DNA of 59,102 nucleotides from Desulfobacteraceae bacterium (GTDB lineage: Bacteria > Desulfobacterota > Desulfobacteria > Desulfobacterales > Desulfobacteraceae), in contig JADGFI010000038.1 in assembly GCA_016743945.1 (NCBI GenBank), forward strand, positions 1 to 59,102. Reading direction: 5' to 3'. Both the position numbers and the translations under genes were made by a program. Below, piece by piece: positions 1-8,850 of this stretch (position 1 is its first letter; each line of letters begins with the position of its first letter). The notes beneath the pieces were generated by a model. That model saw only the letters and a list, made by a program, of their open reading frames with translations. It searched no databases and had not been told where the DNA came from.

Positions 1-117
1 ATCCCATATGAATCCCCTTGACAAGCTTTTTTTTTTACATACTTTATTATGAATCGTGTGAAAAATGCTGTAATATATTCAAAGTATTCAAAAAATGCAT
101 GGATGGGGGGGCTGAAA

Positions 118-690
118 ATGAAAAAAAAACATGGTGTATCTGTTCTTGTATGTTCTTTGTTTGTAATCTTCATATTTGGCTGTTCCAGCATAGAGGTCAG
201 TCAAGATTACCAACTCGATTGGGATTTTGGTAATTTAAAAACATATGCCTGGAAATATAAAGACCAGGAAAAAACCGGCGATATGAGAATTGATTCCCAA
301 TTACTGGATGATAGAATTCGCAAGGCAATAGAAGAAAAGCTACTGGAAAAGGGGTTTACAAAGATTTCCGGTGACCTCCCTGATTTCCAGATAGTATATA
401 AATATTCCATTTCAAGAAAGATTTATTCCAACCCGGTCAGCACGGGCTTGGGATTCGGATACGGTCATTATGGCAGCGCTGGCACAATCGGTATCAGAAC
501 AGGAACACAGATAAATGAATACGATGAGGGGCTCTTGATTATTGACTTTTTAAAACCGGACAGAGATATTGTTTTGTGGCGAGGAAACAGTACCCGTGTG
601 GTTGAAACCCACTCAACCCCTGAAAAAAGAATTCAGGATATCGATCAAACCATTGGAAAAATGCTGGCCCAGTTTCCTCCGGGTAAATAA
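118..690 (+). CDS. DUF4136-type lipoprotein
   Basis: Predicted 190-aa outer-envelope lipoprotein. The N-terminus has three lysines, a hydrophobic stretch and a lipobox-like FGC followed by SS, so Cys is the probable lipidation site at about residue 22. The rest fits the DUF4136 pattern: an early DWDFGNLKTYAW-like segment, a central Gly/Tyr-rich part and a late segment on non-covalent disposal of RGNSTR type. An upstream ATG at 49 is in frame, but it would put 23 polar residues before the signal peptide, so I chose 118. Function of the family is unknown; it is usually an anchored envelope protein. No operon partner is obvious. Confidence 0.75.
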   Translation: MKKKHGVSVLVCSLFVIFIFGCSSIEVSQDYQLDWDFGNLKTYAWKYKDQEKTGDMRIDSQLLDDRIRKAIEEKLLEKGFTKISGDLPDFQIVYKYSISRKIYSNPVSTGLGFGYGHYGSAGTIGIRTGTQINEYDEGLLIIDFLKPDRDIVLWRGNSTRVVETHSTPEKRIQDIDQTIGKMLAQFPPGK

Positions 691-746
691 AATTGGTTTT
701 CCGATAAAAGTTGAAGCCATGATCTGCCAGTTATTCTTGACCCCCT

Positions 747-1091
747 TTAGAGAGCTGTGTAAACCAAAGAATCTGAAATATCGTCGTTTCTTTGCCCGGC
801 TATTTTTAACGCAGCCGTAATGGCGTATAGCCCCTTTTCATCAACTCCAACCGCCACTTGTCTTTTGTCTTTAAAAAGCATTAATAGATAAACCATGGGA
901 AGAGCTGAAGAAACTTTTCCGGCAATATCGGGCATTTCTTTTATCGATTCAAGCTGATCTAAATCAAAACCAATCATTTTTTTCTCAATGAGTCGTTCTC
1001 TTAAGGTTGGCTTTACCCAGAACCGATTTTCGGCTTCATCAAGAGTTATCTTTCGACATTGATGTTTTTTATTGACATAAATTATTTTCAT
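747..1091 (-). CDS. hypothetical protein, 114 aa
   Basis: Small protein beginning MKIIYVNKKHQC. The start at 1091 is preceded by an AGGAA ribosome site and lies directly at the stop of the nuclease-like gene upstream (stop at 1093), so the two were probably co-transcribed. A longer frame from 1121 overlaps that gene and has no ribosome site. I do not recognise the family; no signal peptide, membrane segment or metal-binding motif is visible. Confidence 0.55.
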   Translation of the reverse strand: MKIIYVNKKHQCRKITLDEAENRFWVKPTLRERLIEKKMIGFDLDQLESIKEMPDIAGKVSSALPMVYLLMLFKDKRQVAVGVDEKGLYAITAALKIAGQRNDDISDSLVYTAL

Positions 1092-1092
1092 T

Positions 1093-1611
1093 TTAAATTT
1101 CCTGCTTATTCGATGACCCATTGAAACATTTCACAGCGACTCTGTCGTTTAGTTTTTGTTTAAGATTCCAGATCCTCATAGCCCCAAGCATCGCCATTTT
1201 TAACACCTCTTTATCAGAGAGTTGGTAGCCTTTTTTGTTCTTTGCCGGCCGAACAACTTTACAGGACAGCCGGGTTCTGGGTTTGTTCACCAAAATAACA
1301 CCCGCCCGGTCCGGTATATATTTGATATAATCTTCAAGATAGTGAGGCAGCGCAAAGTACAGGCGTTTTACATTGCTGTTGATGTGGCCATGGGCCTTTT
1401 TTTTATCCGCAATTAGATCCGCCTTACTCACTTTTATTTCAACCTCCCAAAGATATCGGCTTTTGGTTAAAATCAAAAGATCGCACTCATGCATCGGCTT
1501 ACCGTTTAACCGCAGACCCTATTTAACATTCGGGACAATTAGATTTTTCCGGAAGCCAAAGTGGTTCGCCAGGGTAATTTCCATTTCAGGAGTGGTAATT
1601 TGGGGTGGCAT
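1093..1611 (-). pseudogene. PD-(D/E)xK nuclease-like (MmcB-like) gene with an in-frame amber codon
   Basis: Translation from ATG at 1611 (preceded by AGGG) reads MPPQITTPEMEITLANHFGF, continues to a TAG at 1519-1521, then resumes in the same frame with a clearly coherent protein to 1093. The second part holds HECDLLILTK and WEVEIKVSK, the D...ExK arrangement of restriction-endonuclease-fold proteins such as the MmcB family. The text on both sides of TAG (IVPNVK, stop, GLRLNGKP) fits one continuous domain with a residue, likely Trp, replaced by amber. Translation could restart at 1494, but would lose the N-terminal strand and helix. TAG is an ordinary terminator of argG, gdhA and other genes here, so a nonsense mutation is the simplest reading. 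Confidence 0.65.
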
Positions 1612-1661
1612 CTGCCCTACCTAGACAATTATAGACTAAAAAATATATCGATGGCAGACGT

Positions 1662-2129
1662 CTACTCATATTTGCAGACGTCCACCCATTCTTTACAATT
1701 TGAATATTTTTCAAGTTCTTCTATGGTCAATCGTATTGAAGAATATCGGTCCCCGGCAGCTGGGATAACCTGTGAGTGTTTTTTTAGTGATACATCCAGG
1801 TAAACCTTAATTGTTTTTTTTAATCCGAAAGGACAAATTCCACCTATGGCATGCCCCGTATGCTCCAGGGCCTCATCTTTATTGAGCATCTTGGCTTTTT
1901 TTGTAAAATACTTTTTATATTTTTTATTATCAATCTTCGCTTTGCCAGCAACGACAATTAAAATTGGTTCCTCGTCGAATTTAAACGATAGTGTCTTTCC
2001 TATTTGATCAGGATCTACTCCATGGGCCAGGGCAGCTTCTTCTACGGTCGCCGTGGAATTTTCTAAAACCATAACACGGTGATCCATATTGTATTCTGAA
2101 AAATATTCAATAACAGCTTCTAATGACAT
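1662..2129 (-). CDS. YbaK/EbsC-family aminoacyl-tRNA deacylase
   Basis: 155-aa single-domain protein of the YbaK/ProX editing family, which hydrolyses mischarged aminoacyl-tRNA (typically Cys-tRNA(Pro) or Ala-tRNA(Pro)) in the cytoplasm. Family marks seen are EEAALAHGVDPDQIGKTL near residue 32, LIVVAGKAKID with the conserved Lys near residue 60, and HAIGGICPFGL near residue 95, the GGxxPxG loop. Length is normal. The start follows GAGG with a suitable gap. Which tRNA it edits cannot be told from sequence. Confidence 0.88.
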   Translation of the reverse strand: MSLEAVIEYFSEYNMDHRVMVLENSTATVEEAALAHGVDPDQIGKTLSFKFDEEPILIVVAGKAKIDNKKYKKYFTKKAKMLNKDEALEHTGHAIGGICPFGLKKTIKVYLDVSLKKHSQVIPAAGDRYSSIRLTIEELEKYSNCKEWVDVCKYE

Positions 2130-2309
2130 TTTGTAACCTCAATTTTTAAATTTGATCTCCGCAAAGATATAGTGAATATGAAATCCGTATACAAGGAAAA
2201 AGTGATCCTCTTCCAGAAAATTAAACAAAAGGGTTAACTGATTTTGAAGGTGTTTTTGAAAATCTAAAGAAGATGGTCCCAAGAATCTTATCGGTGAGTT
2301 GTGATTCTT

Positions 2310-4856
2310 TTAACACTTTTTCAGGATTTCACGGATACAGACGGCTAACTTGCTGATAGCGATAGGTTTCAGGATAAATGCTTTAATGCCGATGGCTTTG
2401 GCTTTTTGTTCATTGATGATATCGCTGTATCCGGTACATAGAATAATGGGAACCTCCGGATTAATTCTTAGAATATGGCGGGCCAGCTCAGCCCCTGTAA
2501 TCCCCGGCATGGTCATGTCCGTGATAACCAGATCAAATGCGTCAGGCGTTTGCTCAAATGCGCCAAGGGCCTGGATACTTTGGTTATATGCGGTTACCCG
2601 GTATCCTATTTCCTGTAAAAGTTCCTTGAGCATCATTAATAGCGGTTGCTCATCATCAACAAGCAGAATCGATTCCATGCCTTTGGGCATTTTTTTATCG
2701 GTGATGGTTTCAACGGGTTCTCTCGGGTCCTCGATCTGGGGAAGGTAGACATCAAAGCAGGTCCCCTTAGTCAGCCGGCTTTTGACCGCAATATGACCGT
2801 TGAGCTGTTTAACAATCCCATGGGCAATTGCAAGACCCAGGCCTGTGCCTTTGCCCTTTTCTTTTGTGGTGAAATAGGGTTCAAATATTTTCTCGAGCAT
2901 GGCCCTGTTCATCCCATATCCGGTATCTGACACTGTTAACCGGATGTATGGACCCGGGGTCAGGCTGAGCGTTTCCACAAGTCTGCCGGAATCGATTGTT
3001 TCTTCGGTCAGAGAGACGGACAGCACCCCTCCCTCTTTCTTCATGGCATGGTAGGCATTGGTGCACAGGTTCATGACCAGCTGATGGATCTGGGTGGGAT
3101 CGGCCTTTATCGGCCTGAGTTTGGAAAGAATATTTTTCTTTATTTCAATGGTGGACGGAATGGATGCCCTGAGCAGCTGCAATGTCTCTTTGACAATGGG
3201 GGTGAGTTGAATCCATATATTTTCCTGTTCTCCCTGCCTGCTGAAGGTTAGGATCTGCCTGACCAGTTCCTGGGCCCGGATTGATGCCTTGCGGATACCT
3301 TGAAGGTATCTGAAGGATTGTTCATTTTCAGGGGTAATGCCGAGGCACAGGTCGGTATATCCGACAATGGGAGAGAGTATATTGTTAAAGTCATGGGCAA
3401 TGCCGCCAGCTAGAACGCCTAAGGACTCCATTTTTTGCATTTGTGCCAGCTGCTTGTCCAGTTCAGCCCGTTGGGCTTCATACTTTTGCCTGTGGCAAAT
3501 ACTTCCAATTTGCTGGGCTACGCCCATAACCAGATGCTTGTCGTTCCTGCCCAGTTTTTTGGGCGTCTCAATATTACCGGCCACGATGATGCCGATGACG
3601 GTATCATCAACCGGGATCGGACAGGAGATAAAGGCCACGGGGTTCATTATTTTAGCCAGACGGAAACTGCGCTGGGTCGATCGTTCCTGCAATAATTTAA
3701 GCTTGTTGACCAATATGGGCTTTCCCTGTTTGAATGATTCATAGAACACGCCCTGGGACGGGTCTTTCAAGCTGATTCTGTATCTTTTCAAAAAAGGGCT
3801 TTCCTTTTGGGTGAACCCGGATCCCCCAGAATAGACCAGCTCGGTTTTATCTTCATTGGCAATCATGATCATCACACGGTCGTATTTGAGCCGCCGCCCG
3901 GTGATCTCGGCGATTCGATCAAAGAGATTTGAATCGGTCTGCTCAATTCTCAAGGCCTGGCCGATATCGATAATTACCCTGGAATTTTCAGAGTTGATAT
4001 CAATCTGTTTGAGAAGTTCTTCCTTGTTCTCGTATATTTCGTCCAAGGAATGTTTTAAATTGTGAGATTTGGTTTTTTGCGTGCCCCAGCCCAGCAGCAT
4101 AAACACAAACAGGGAAACGATAACTGCTGTTTCCGACACAAGATCTGCCACGGCGAATTGCTGGAGAAAAAAAAGTATTGCCGTGGCAAAGCCTGACAGC
4201 CATGTTAACCGATGAAAGACGGAAACCAGCGATTCCTCCCAGGAGACAATATATCTACAGGCACCATCCCCCTTGAAGAGACACTCCGGATGCGTAATGG
4301 TGATATTCTTGTAATAAAAAAGATCGGCAATCCCCCTGAAATTTCCCCGGCGGTTCTGACATTGGAATTCTTTTTCCTGAACTCCCTCATGGGGCGTCAC
4401 CGTTATTTCGATTGTATTTCGGCCGGCTTTCCGGGTTGTATAGGTTGATGAACGGGTTAGTCTTCTGGCATATTTTTCAATCAATTTAAATGCGTTTTTG
4501 ATGCCGCCCAGGGACAGGATCATTCCCCGCAGTTCCCCGAAACATTTGGGATTGGCTGCAAACCTTCCGGCTTCACGGGCAATCTTCATATTGTCGGTGA
4601 GCATGCTCAGTCTCTTGTGGAAACGATTCACCTGCTCCTGGGTGAACCAGACCGAAGAGTCCCCGATTTCATAATTTTCTATGCCGGCATATTCCATGAG
4701 GTCATCAATAAGAATATCAGGATATTTTTCTTTGATCAGTTTGACATAGGTATCAAGAACAAGGCTGTTATATAACTCTTTGTTGTTTTCCATTGTCGGA
4801 TGGTCTTCTGCTCCTGGGCTGTTTCCATCACTGCCTGGCTGAAAAAGTCTACCCAT
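2310..4856 (-). CDS. membrane hybrid histidine kinase with V4R-like N-terminal domain, GAF and receiver
   Basis: About 848 aa. Order of domains: an N-terminal domain of about 200 residues ending in CLFKGDGACRYIVSW, a pattern resembling V4R small-molecule-binding domains; two hydrophobic segments near residues 214-260; a GAF domain near 300-450; HisKA with phospho-accepting His in GIAHDFNNIL near residue 490; HATPase with DTGYGM and GTGLGLA boxes; and a C-terminal receiver with LVITDMTMPGITG (phospho-Asp) and ILKP. The kinase can thus pass phosphate to its own receiver. Start is uncertain: ATG at 4793 (MENNKELYNS) fits the domain better than 4856. The signal is unknown. It follows the PP-loop/methyltransferase unit on the same strand but 106 bp away. 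Confidence 0.85.
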   Translation of the reverse strand: MGRLFQPGSDGNSPGAEDHPTMENNKELYNSLVLDTYVKLIKEKYPDILIDDLMEYAGIENYEIGDSSVWFTQEQVNRFHKRLSMLTDNMKIAREAGRFAANPKCFGELRGMILSLGGIKNAFKLIEKYARRLTRSSTYTTRKAGRNTIEITVTPHEGVQEKEFQCQNRRGNFRGIADLFYYKNITITHPECLFKGDGACRYIVSWEESLVSVFHRLTWLSGFATAILFFLQQFAVADLVSETAVIVSLFVFMLLGWGTQKTKSHNLKHSLDEIYENKEELLKQIDINSENSRVIIDIGQALRIEQTDSNLFDRIAEITGRRLKYDRVMIMIANEDKTELVYSGGSGFTQKESPFLKRYRISLKDPSQGVFYESFKQGKPILVNKLKLLQERSTQRSFRLAKIMNPVAFISCPIPVDDTVIGIIVAGNIETPKKLGRNDKHLVMGVAQQIGSICHRQKYEAQRAELDKQLAQMQKMESLGVLAGGIAHDFNNILSPIVGYTDLCLGITPENEQSFRYLQGIRKASIRAQELVRQILTFSRQGEQENIWIQLTPIVKETLQLLRASIPSTIEIKKNILSKLRPIKADPTQIHQLVMNLCTNAYHAMKKEGGVLSVSLTEETIDSGRLVETLSLTPGPYIRLTVSDTGYGMNRAMLEKIFEPYFTTKEKGKGTGLGLAIAHGIVKQLNGHIAVKSRLTKGTCFDVYLPQIEDPREPVETITDKKMPKGMESILLVDDEQPLLMMLKELLQEIGYRVTAYNQSIQALGAFEQTPDAFDLVITDMTMPGITGAELARHILRINPEVPIILCTGYSDIINEQKAKAIGIKAFILKPIAISKLAVCIREILKKC

Positions 4857-4962
4857 TAGACGATTTCCATTGAAGCTATCCTACGTGTATTGAGTATAAA
4901 AATCAAATTAAAGCTAAGTTTGAAGCCCGGTATATGAAGCCAGTGTTATATCTTTGGGAAGG

Positions 4963-6078
4963 TTAGCTGGTTATGGCACATTTTTTTTCATACCGTTTGA
5001 TCACCGGGGAAAATATTCGTTCCATGTATTTTTTCCATTTTTTAAACCCAGGGGTCAGCCAGATGCCCTGGTAATACTGCCGTGTCTTTACGGCGCCCAG
5101 ATCGATCAAGGCGGCTGTGCACGGATCATCAGCCATCATAACCAGGTGGGAAATGGGGTATTCCGGTGATGAAGTCAGGCCAAAATATGCCTGGGATGCT
5201 TTTCCCACCAGCACCCGGCACACATCGGTTCTATGATCCTGGGAAAGGGAGGGGTCCACCATCAGATCGCACCGGTTTTCAAGAAAACTGAAATTTAATC
5301 CAAATGGGCCCCTGTAGGCAATGATCATCCCTTTGGGTTCCAGGCTGGCTTTTTCAATGGCCATCCAGACATACCGTTTCCGGCTGAGGCCGTGCCTCTG
5401 GTATTGACCGTCCAGAATGGACAGCTCAACATCCCAGGAGTCCAGTTCTTCGGCCTTGCAATAGGTCGAACCCCGGCAAAGCTCTGCCATGTGACGGATT
5501 GCTAGGGTATTTTTTTCCGTGCATCTTGTGGTTTTAAACGATGTGGATGAATGTTTGATCAAACCTGGGTCCAGTTGGAGGTAATTGAGCAGGAAGGTGC
5601 CTGCACAGTCGGCACCCAGTACCCGGTCCATACGTCCGTAAATCTTCATGGCAAAGCCGTTGGTGGGGCTGTACCAGTTCTGGCCGGATCCGTAATTCAT
5701 GAGCATGCCTTCATCCTGGGCGCAGAGAAGCAGGTAGAGGATTCCTACGGCATATTTCTGTGATGTCAGGTGCTGGGACTGCCAGCTGTTTCCCGTGGTT
5801 TTCCAGACGGTAACCGTGCCCATTTTATTGAGTCGCTCTTCCCAGTAGGTCAGGGTCCACATCAGGTCCCGGCCCCCTGCCCAGCATCTTTCCCAGTTCT
5901 GTTTTATCAGGTCAAAATGGGGGGACATTTTCTCAAGTTTGCTCGGGTATAAAAACCCTGTTTCATGGTAATGGGCATAGAGTTCATCAAAGGACAGGCT
6001 GTTGATGGGCAGAAGTTTGAGATTTTCACCGATGTAACGGGTTTCAAAACAATCATGGATTTCCGGGAAAGGGATCAT
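4963..6078 (-). CDS. unrecognised 371-aa protein of the PP-loop/methyltransferase unit
   Basis: I do not recognise this family. The protein is soluble, has no signal peptide, and is rich in Trp, Tyr and Cys, with segments such as TTGNSWQSQHLTSQKY and NYGSGQNWYSPTNGF. Alternating short strands and helices could fit a doubled acetyltransferase (GNAT) fold, but no acetyl-CoA P-loop is convincing. Its start overlaps the stop of the methyltransferase by 4 nt (ATGA), so translation is coupled and the two products are expected at fixed ratio. Context suggests it works on the same substrate as the PP-loop ATPase and the methyltransferase. Confidence 0.7.
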   Translation of the reverse strand: MIPFPEIHDCFETRYIGENLKLLPINSLSFDELYAHYHETGFLYPSKLEKMSPHFDLIKQNWERCWAGGRDLMWTLTYWEERLNKMGTVTVWKTTGNSWQSQHLTSQKYAVGILYLLLCAQDEGMLMNYGSGQNWYSPTNGFAMKIYGRMDRVLGADCAGTFLLNYLQLDPGLIKHSSTSFKTTRCTEKNTLAIRHMAELCRGSTYCKAEELDSWDVELSILDGQYQRHGLSRKRYVWMAIEKASLEPKGMIIAYRGPFGLNFSFLENRCDLMVDPSLSQDHRTDVCRVLVGKASQAYFGLTSSPEYPISHLVMMADDPCTAALIDLGAVKTRQYYQGIWLTPGFKKWKKYMERIFSPVIKRYEKKCAITS

Positions 6079-6878
6079 CTGGGTTTTTGGCCGCAGCAGC
6101 AGATAATGGGGGTATAGGTAAACCGCCTGGGATTGTTGAAAAATTTTTGGCTGGCCTCTTTGAATCCCTCATATCCATTGTTAAACTCTTTGAACCCATA
6201 GCCGGAATTTTTTGCGGCTATTTCTAATTTTTTTTGCCAATTGAATGCCTCACTGGCCTCAATGTCCCCGTAAATCAGATGATGACAGGACACATCAACC
6301 CGAATATCTTCAAACTTCAGGTCATAGAGGTGTGAATAGAGCTTGCGCCCGGCATAGGGATCAAAGCCCGTGCTTTCTTCCAGGGCACCCATTACGCCTT
6401 TGATGGCAGCCTCGAGCCGGTCAGGTATGCCGTAATGGCTGAGGCAGTTATGATCCAAATCAATAAGGCAGAGGATGCCGCCGGGCTTGAGCAGGGAAAC
6501 CAGGTTGTTGATGATCTGTTTTGCACAGGACCCATAGAATTCCAAAACAAAGCGAAGGAAAATAAAATCATAGGATCCCAGGGGCAATGGATCTCTCAGG
6601 TCACCCAGAACATATTGGATCCCGTCATCCAGGTAGTGGGCATTTGCATGGTTGATTCTGTCCAAAGAGATATCAACACCGGTTACCGAACCTTGAGGCT
6701 GTACCAGGCTGTTTAAATGATGAGTGGTCTTTCCCGGCCCGCACCCCATATCCCCGACAGACATACCAGGTTCCAATCCTGCCCACAGCACCTGTTTTTC
6801 AAGGATGTTAAGGTTGGTTTTCAGGTCCAGGCGCAGGATTTCATCTTTGTTATCCATAATATAATTGGAAGTTGTCAT
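6075..6878 (-). CDS. class I SAM-dependent methyltransferase
   Basis: 267 aa, cytoplasmic. Motif I is VGDMGCGPGKTTHHL near residue 41-55, the acidic end of strand 2 is TGVDIS, and the post-I and motif II region shows YVLGDLRDPL and YDFIFLRFVLEFY, followed by LLKPGGILCLIDLD. This is the Methyltransf_11/25 type acting on small molecules or tRNA/protein side chains; the substrate is not readable. It is the second gene of a three-gene unit: 28 bp after the PP-loop ATPase and overlapping the 371-aa gene by 4 nt. Confidence 0.85.
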   Translation of the reverse strand: MTTSNYIMDNKDEILRLDLKTNLNILEKQVLWAGLEPGMSVGDMGCGPGKTTHHLNSLVQPQGSVTGVDISLDRINHANAHYLDDGIQYVLGDLRDPLPLGSYDFIFLRFVLEFYGSCAKQIINNLVSLLKPGGILCLIDLDHNCLSHYGIPDRLEAAIKGVMGALEESTGFDPYAGRKLYSHLYDLKFEDIRVDVSCHHLIYGDIEASEAFNWQKKLEIAAKNSGYGFKEFNNGYEGFKEASQKFFNNPRRFTYTPIICCCGQKPR

Positions 6879-6906
6879 TGCATACTCCTCAAAGTTGTGT
6901 GGACCT

Positions 6907-7743
6907 TTATATCATTTGATCGACATAGGTTTTTAACCCAAGGGTCTGAAAAAACTGTTTTTCAGGCAGGTCAAAAGAGGTCTTTGCAAAAGAATACACA
7001 TCATTGTAATTAAAATTAAGCCCGAACAGGGTATAATACTCGGCCAGCAGCCGTTTGGGCCGATAGGACTTGAACCGGCACGCTTTTGAGGTCAGGGGGA
7101 TATTGTTTTTCTCTGCCACCGCTGAAACCTGAGGGTCATTATAATGGATCAACGGTTTGAAAATTGTTAACCCGTTGTCCAGTTCAAGCAGAGGATAAAA
7201 CCGCTGGGAAATTTCCAAAAACCTGTCTTCCGGGGATTTTCCCTGGAAATTACCCATGTCCCCGCCTCCAAAGCCCACACGCAGGGTATGCTCAATGGTG
7301 GCGGAGGCAAGATCCCAGAGGGTGTAGCCAATAACAACCACCAGTTTTTTCCAGTCGGTCTGTTCGGCCTTGAAATGTGAAAACAGGCTGACTTTTTTGG
7401 TGTGACTGCACAGGACGCAGGGACTTTTTCCGTTATCAATCAATTGATCCAGTGCCGCCTCCTGGCTGTCACCGGCACCATGCCAGACAATATCAATGCC
7501 GTGGCCCTGCCAGTAGTGACTCAGCCGGTCCTGTTCTTCGGGCGAAAATACATGGCAGGGAAAGGCCACCCCGTGTACCTCCAGATCAAACCCATAGGTC
7601 TGCTGGGCCTGTTGAAAGAAATGCAGCAGTACAGATGAATCTTTTCCCCCTGAAAATGAAATGACCAGATGTTTTCCAGATAAAGTTTTCAAGGTTTGGT
7701 GGTGTCTTTTTTGCCAGCGGGTATAGGATAATTCCTTGTCCAT
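6907..7743 (-). CDS. TtcA-like PP-loop ATPase (adenine nucleotide alpha-hydrolase fold)
   Basis: 278 aa. The pyrophosphate loop SGGKDSSVLLHF lies at residues 30-41, so it should adenylate a substrate. A CVLCSH pair near residue 110 and a further Cys in SKACRF near residue 216 match the three-cysteine [4Fe-4S] arrangement of TtcA/TtuA-type thiolases. The segment IGYTLWDLASATIEHTL occupies the place of the GHHxDD-type helix but lacks its usual His/Asp residues, so the substrate probably differs from tRNA cytidine-32. First gene of the unit; an AAGGAGG ribosome site precedes ATG. I infer a thiolation or amidation role, not a specific one. Confidence 0.75.
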   Translation of the reverse strand: MDKELSYTRWQKRHHQTLKTLSGKHLVISFSGGKDSSVLLHFFQQAQQTYGFDLEVHGVAFPCHVFSPEEQDRLSHYWQGHGIDIVWHGAGDSQEAALDQLIDNGKSPCVLCSHTKKVSLFSHFKAEQTDWKKLVVVIGYTLWDLASATIEHTLRVGFGGGDMGNFQGKSPEDRFLEISQRFYPLLELDNGLTIFKPLIHYNDPQVSAVAEKNNIPLTSKACRFKSYRPKRLLAEYYTLFGLNFNYNDVYSFAKTSFDLPEKQFFQTLGLKTYVDQMI

Positions 7744-8085
7744 CGTGCCTCCTTTTTACGGTTGAGATTACTCATTCAAACATAAACACGTGCTCAGCAT
7801 TTGTCCGTGGTTCCGTGGAAACTCAAATAAGTATAGCCATATTATGAGGGGTTTGAAAATGATTAAGTTGACCAAAAATTTAGGGGGATTAGCGAAAGGC
7901 CCTGACCGGACATTTCTTGGGGAAATATGAATATAAAATCGGCGGGGTGTAAACGTGTTTTGGAAAAATCCTCCTGGGAAATTCGGCCAGGAGGGTGTTG
8001 CCGGGAGAATCAACCATCCGGTTTGCGTTTCACTTTCCGATTATCCATGGTTGATTCCTTTGAAACCGCTTGGTCCTAGGAACCT
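7744..8085. other. intergenic stretch between psp operon and PP-loop unit
   Basis: No supported gene. It holds the probable psp terminator (7964-7994) and, next to 7743, the leader of the PP-loop gene. Short open frames on both strands lack ribosome sites and family resemblance. Confidence 0.6.
7964..7994 (-). terminator. rho-independent terminator of the psp operon
   Basis: On the minus strand an 8-bp perfect stem CCTCCTGG / CCAGGAGG (arms 7994-7987 and 7977-7970, 9-nt loop) is followed by ATTTTT. It lies about 90 bp after the pspC stop. Confidence 0.75.
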
Positions 8086-8523
8086 TTACAGCTCAAACTC
8101 CCGGGAGGTAACCGTATGTTCCATTCTCTGGATTCTGCGGTCGATGTTGTCAAATTTTCGTTTGATCCGCTGGATGGCAGATTCCCTTGAATTTGTATAG
8201 GATTGATAAAATTCTTGATCTTTTTCATTCTCAAGGGGAATGACCGGTTCCATTTTCAGGATCAGGCCGGCAACAATGTACATTACCCCCACGGGCCAGA
8301 ATCCGGTGAATAAAAAGAGAAGAAAGACGATGGTTCGCAGCCAGAACACGCTGAAATTAAAGTGCTCTGCAAGACCTCTGCACACTCCCATGAAGATGCC
8401 CCGCCGGGAGCGGTAGACCCCGCTGCTGGAGGTGATGACATCTACCTGGTTCCGGAACCGTCCGTATTGGGTGCGGCATCGATCAAAGCCTCTGCGGCCT
8501 TTGTTTTTATAATGGTGTCTCAT
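8086..8523 (-). CDS. pspC: phage-shock protein C
   Basis: 145 aa. The PspC domain starts near residue 35 with GVYRSRRGIFMGVCRGLAEHF, followed by a hydrophobic segment (LRTIVFLLFLFTGFWPVGVMYIVAGLIL) that anchors it in the inner membrane; the C-terminal third is a charged helix likely to form coiled coil. In the Psp system PspB and PspC sense inner-membrane damage and bind PspA, freeing PspF. Third gene of the pspABC operon, 20 bp after pspB. Confidence 0.92.
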   Translation of the reverse strand: MRHHYKNKGRRGFDRCRTQYGRFRNQVDVITSSSGVYRSRRGIFMGVCRGLAEHFNFSVFWLRTIVFLLFLFTGFWPVGVMYIVAGLILKMEPVIPLENEKDQEFYQSYTNSRESAIQRIKRKFDNIDRRIQRMEHTVTSREFEL

Positions 8524-8543
8524 CTTTATTTAGCCCTTTTTTC

Positions 8544-8789
8544 TTAATAGTTTTTTTTCTGGCGTTCAATTAAAATGGTTTCAAGTGCTTCTACCCGCTC
8601 TTCCATTTTAGACAGCCCGTTGAAAATGTCCTGGATCATTTTGGTTTCATCGGAATGGGTCTGCCTGTCTTTTTTTGAGATGCCGCCGGTTTTAGCAGCC
8701 CGGATGATGCCGATGAGAATTAATCCCAGTGTGGCAATCAGGAGGATGGTCCCTCCGATACAGATTCCTACGAATATTGCGCCATGCAT
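8544..8789 (-). CDS. pspB: phage-shock protein B-like membrane protein
   Basis: 81 aa with one N-terminal membrane helix (about residues 5-28), then a charged segment ending in a short coiled coil (IFNGLSKMEERVEALETIL). Size, topology and place between pspA and pspC match PspB, which cooperates with PspC to sense membrane stress and sequester PspA. Confidence 0.85.
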   Translation of the reverse strand: MHGAIFVGICIGGTILLIATLGLILIGIIRAAKTGGISKKDRQTHSDETKMIQDIFNGLSKMEERVEALETILIERQKKNY

Positions 8790-8850
8790 GATAGTCTTTC
8801 TCCTCTTTGGTGTATACAGCCTATATCTTAAATCAGGTTAGAATGCCGAT

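Noticed and set aside
1519..1521. Amber as pyrrolysine codon
   Set aside because: TAG ends argG, gdhA, SulP, DUF1847 and the CXXC gene here, so it is an ordinary stop; no pyl genes in the window. Kept only as a remote option.
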